Assembly: GCA_902515185.1 (NCBI GenBank)
Contig: CABXTN010000001.1
Location: forward strand, 1-64,000
Source of the DNA: an uncultured Pelagibacteraceae bacterium
Lineage (GTDB): Bacteria; Pseudomonadota; Alphaproteobacteria; Pelagibacterales; Pelagibacteraceae
Direction: 5' to 3'
DNA length: 64,000 bases
The notes beneath the pieces are model-generated. The model searched no databases. It was not told the origin of the DNA and saw only the letters and a list, made by a program, of their open reading frames with translations. Positions 62,570-64,000 of the stretch are shown here, one piece after another; the stretch's first letter is position 1; every line of letters begins with the position of its first letter. A program made the translations under genes and the position numbers.

Positions 62570-64000
62570 ATTTTTTATTTTTGTGTCTAATAATTTTAAA
62601 GTTATATTCTTTTTGTTTTAACTCACTAATAAGTTTTGTAAAGTTTTTCAAATCATGAATTATAAGGTTAAACCTAAAATTAATAGTTTTTTTCGTTTTT
62701 TCAACCATCTCTACACTTGAAATATTTACATTATTTAATCCTATCATAGTTGTTACATCTCCAAGCTTACCTGGTTGATCGGACAGAGATATCCATAAAG
62801 TAGTATTATATCTTTTGGTTTTAATAGATTTTGAATTTTCTTTGTATTGCCAATATCGTCTTATGGCTGCACGAGCTTTACCAGTTTTAGTTAATGATAA
62901 CCAATGAAGTGAAGGTGAAACTTTTTTTGATGTTATTATTTTTACAACATCACCATTTCTTAAAATTGATTGTAATGGAGATTCTTTTCCATTAATTTCA
63001 GAGCCAATAGCAGTATCTCCAATTTGTGTATGTACTGCGTAAGCAAAATCTATTGGTGTTGCATCCTTAGGTAATTTAATAACAGATCCTTTTGGTGTAA
63101 AACAAAATACATTTTCTTGGAACATTTGGAGTTTCGTATACTCATAAAAATCTTCAGGATTTTGATTTTTTTCAATTATTTCAACTAAATCAGCTAACCA
63201 ATCATATTCCTTCCAGGTTAAAGAATTAAATTTTTCCGATGATTTATATTTCCAATGAGAGGCCACACCTCTTTGCGCAAACTCGTGCATTTGCATTGTA
63301 CGCAATTGGATTTCTATAGGTCTTTTATTTGGACCGATGATGGCAGTATGTAATGATTGATATTTATTTATTTTTGGAGATGAAATATAATCCTTAAATC
63401 TTCCTGGTATACAATTCCATTTATTGTGAAATAGACCTAGTGATTTATAACAGTCAGAAGTTTCTTTAACTATTATTCTAAAGCCCATAATATCCGTAAT
63501 TTGTTCTAGTGATATTCTTTTATTCTGCATCTTCCGCCATAGAGAAAAAGGTGTTTTTTCTCGACCGATTATTTCTGCTGTTAAGTTGTTGACTCTAAGT
63601 AATTTATAGAACTCATCCGCTACAGAATTAAAACTAATAAGATTATTTTCTTTAATTCTATCCAGTCTATCTTTAATAAGTTTTCTCGCACTTGGATTTA
63701 GGACTTCAAATGAAAGATCTTCAAGTTCGTCTCTAATTCTATTCATGCCCATTCTATCAGCTAAGGGAGAATAGATTTCCATCGTTTCTTTAGCAATCCT
63801 CTCTCTTTTTTCATTTTTCTCAATTGAACTTATTGTTCTCATATTATGAAGTCTGTCAGCTATTTTTACTAATAAAACTCTTATATCTTTAGAGGTTGCA
63901 AGGATTAATTTTCTAAAATTTTCTGCCCTAGAGTTTACTTTTGCTTGATTTTCAAGTTCTGAAATTTTGGTTACACCTTCAACTAAATCAGCAACTTCTT
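62526..64000 (-). CDS. RelA/SpoT-family (p)ppGpp synthetase/hydrolase, N-terminus outside window
   Basis: Frame stays open to the window end (EVADLVEGVTKISEL...SKDIRVLLVKIADRLHNMRT), then synthetase, TGS and ACT-like regions; ORF-track start at 63842 is internal. Confidence 0.95.
   Translation of the reverse strand, partial: EVADLVEGVTKISELENQAKVNSRAENFRKLILATSKDIRVLLVKIADRLHNMRTISSIEKNEKRERIAKETMEIYSPLADRMGMNRIRDELEDLSFEVLNPSARKLIKDRLDRIKENNLISFNSVADEFYKLLRVNNLTAEIIGREKTPFSLWRKMQNKRISLEQITDIMGFRIIVKETSDCYKSLGLFHNKWNCIPGRFKDYISSPKINKYQSLHTAIIGPNKRPIEIQLRTMQMHEFAQRGVASHWKYKSSEKFNSLTWKEYDWLADLVEIIEKNQNPEDFYEYTKLQMFQENVFCFTPKGSVIKLPKDATPIDFAYAVHTQIGDTAIGSEINGKESPLQSILRNGDVVKIITSKKVSPSLHWLSLTKTGKARAAIRRYWQYKENSKSIKTKRYNTTLWISLSDQPGKLGDVTTMIGLNNVNISSVEMVEKTKKTINFRFNLIIHDLKNFTKLISELKQKEYNFKIIRHKNKKYAFFKRLFGGFKKN

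Overview
The window is an AT-rich, densely packed alphaproteobacterial chromosome segment. Gene content and compactness suggest the SAR11/Pelagibacterales clade (inference, no search run). Most of it is core housekeeping: serS-yajC-secDF, uvrA/ssb, gyrA, coaD, tgt, recG, tmk-holB-metG-tatD, nhaA, glpX, hom-argC, rpsI-rplM, metY, ctaA, rpmF-plsX-ihfA, hppA, the rib cluster, glyA, hemB, lepB-rnc-recO, pdxJ-acpS, pyrE and spoT. There are four tRNAs: Lys-TTT, Ser-TGA, Pro-TGG and Glu-TTC. The accessory part runs from tRNA-Glu (about 29.1 kb) to about 37.2 kb. It holds a GIY-YIG protein, a glycan-modification cassette (LpxA-like acyltransferase, two-domain glycosyltransferase fusion, oxidoreductase, GT2, GT11 fucosyltransferase), a tyrosine recombinase with a dyad over its promoter, two unannotated tandem small membrane proteins, and a GC-rich, apparently highly structured ~260-nt RNA that ends directly at the start codon of a minimal ogt-like gene. 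That RNA (about 36318-36577) is the strongest candidate for something undescribed. Other points of note are a 32-bp perfect palindrome between uvrA and ssb, a probable leaderless rplM promoter with a dyad, unlisted small ORFs (rpmF and a 56-aa lipoprotein between argC and hom), a RibBX-like RibA domain lacking the zinc-Cys motif, and conserved operons missing era and fabH.
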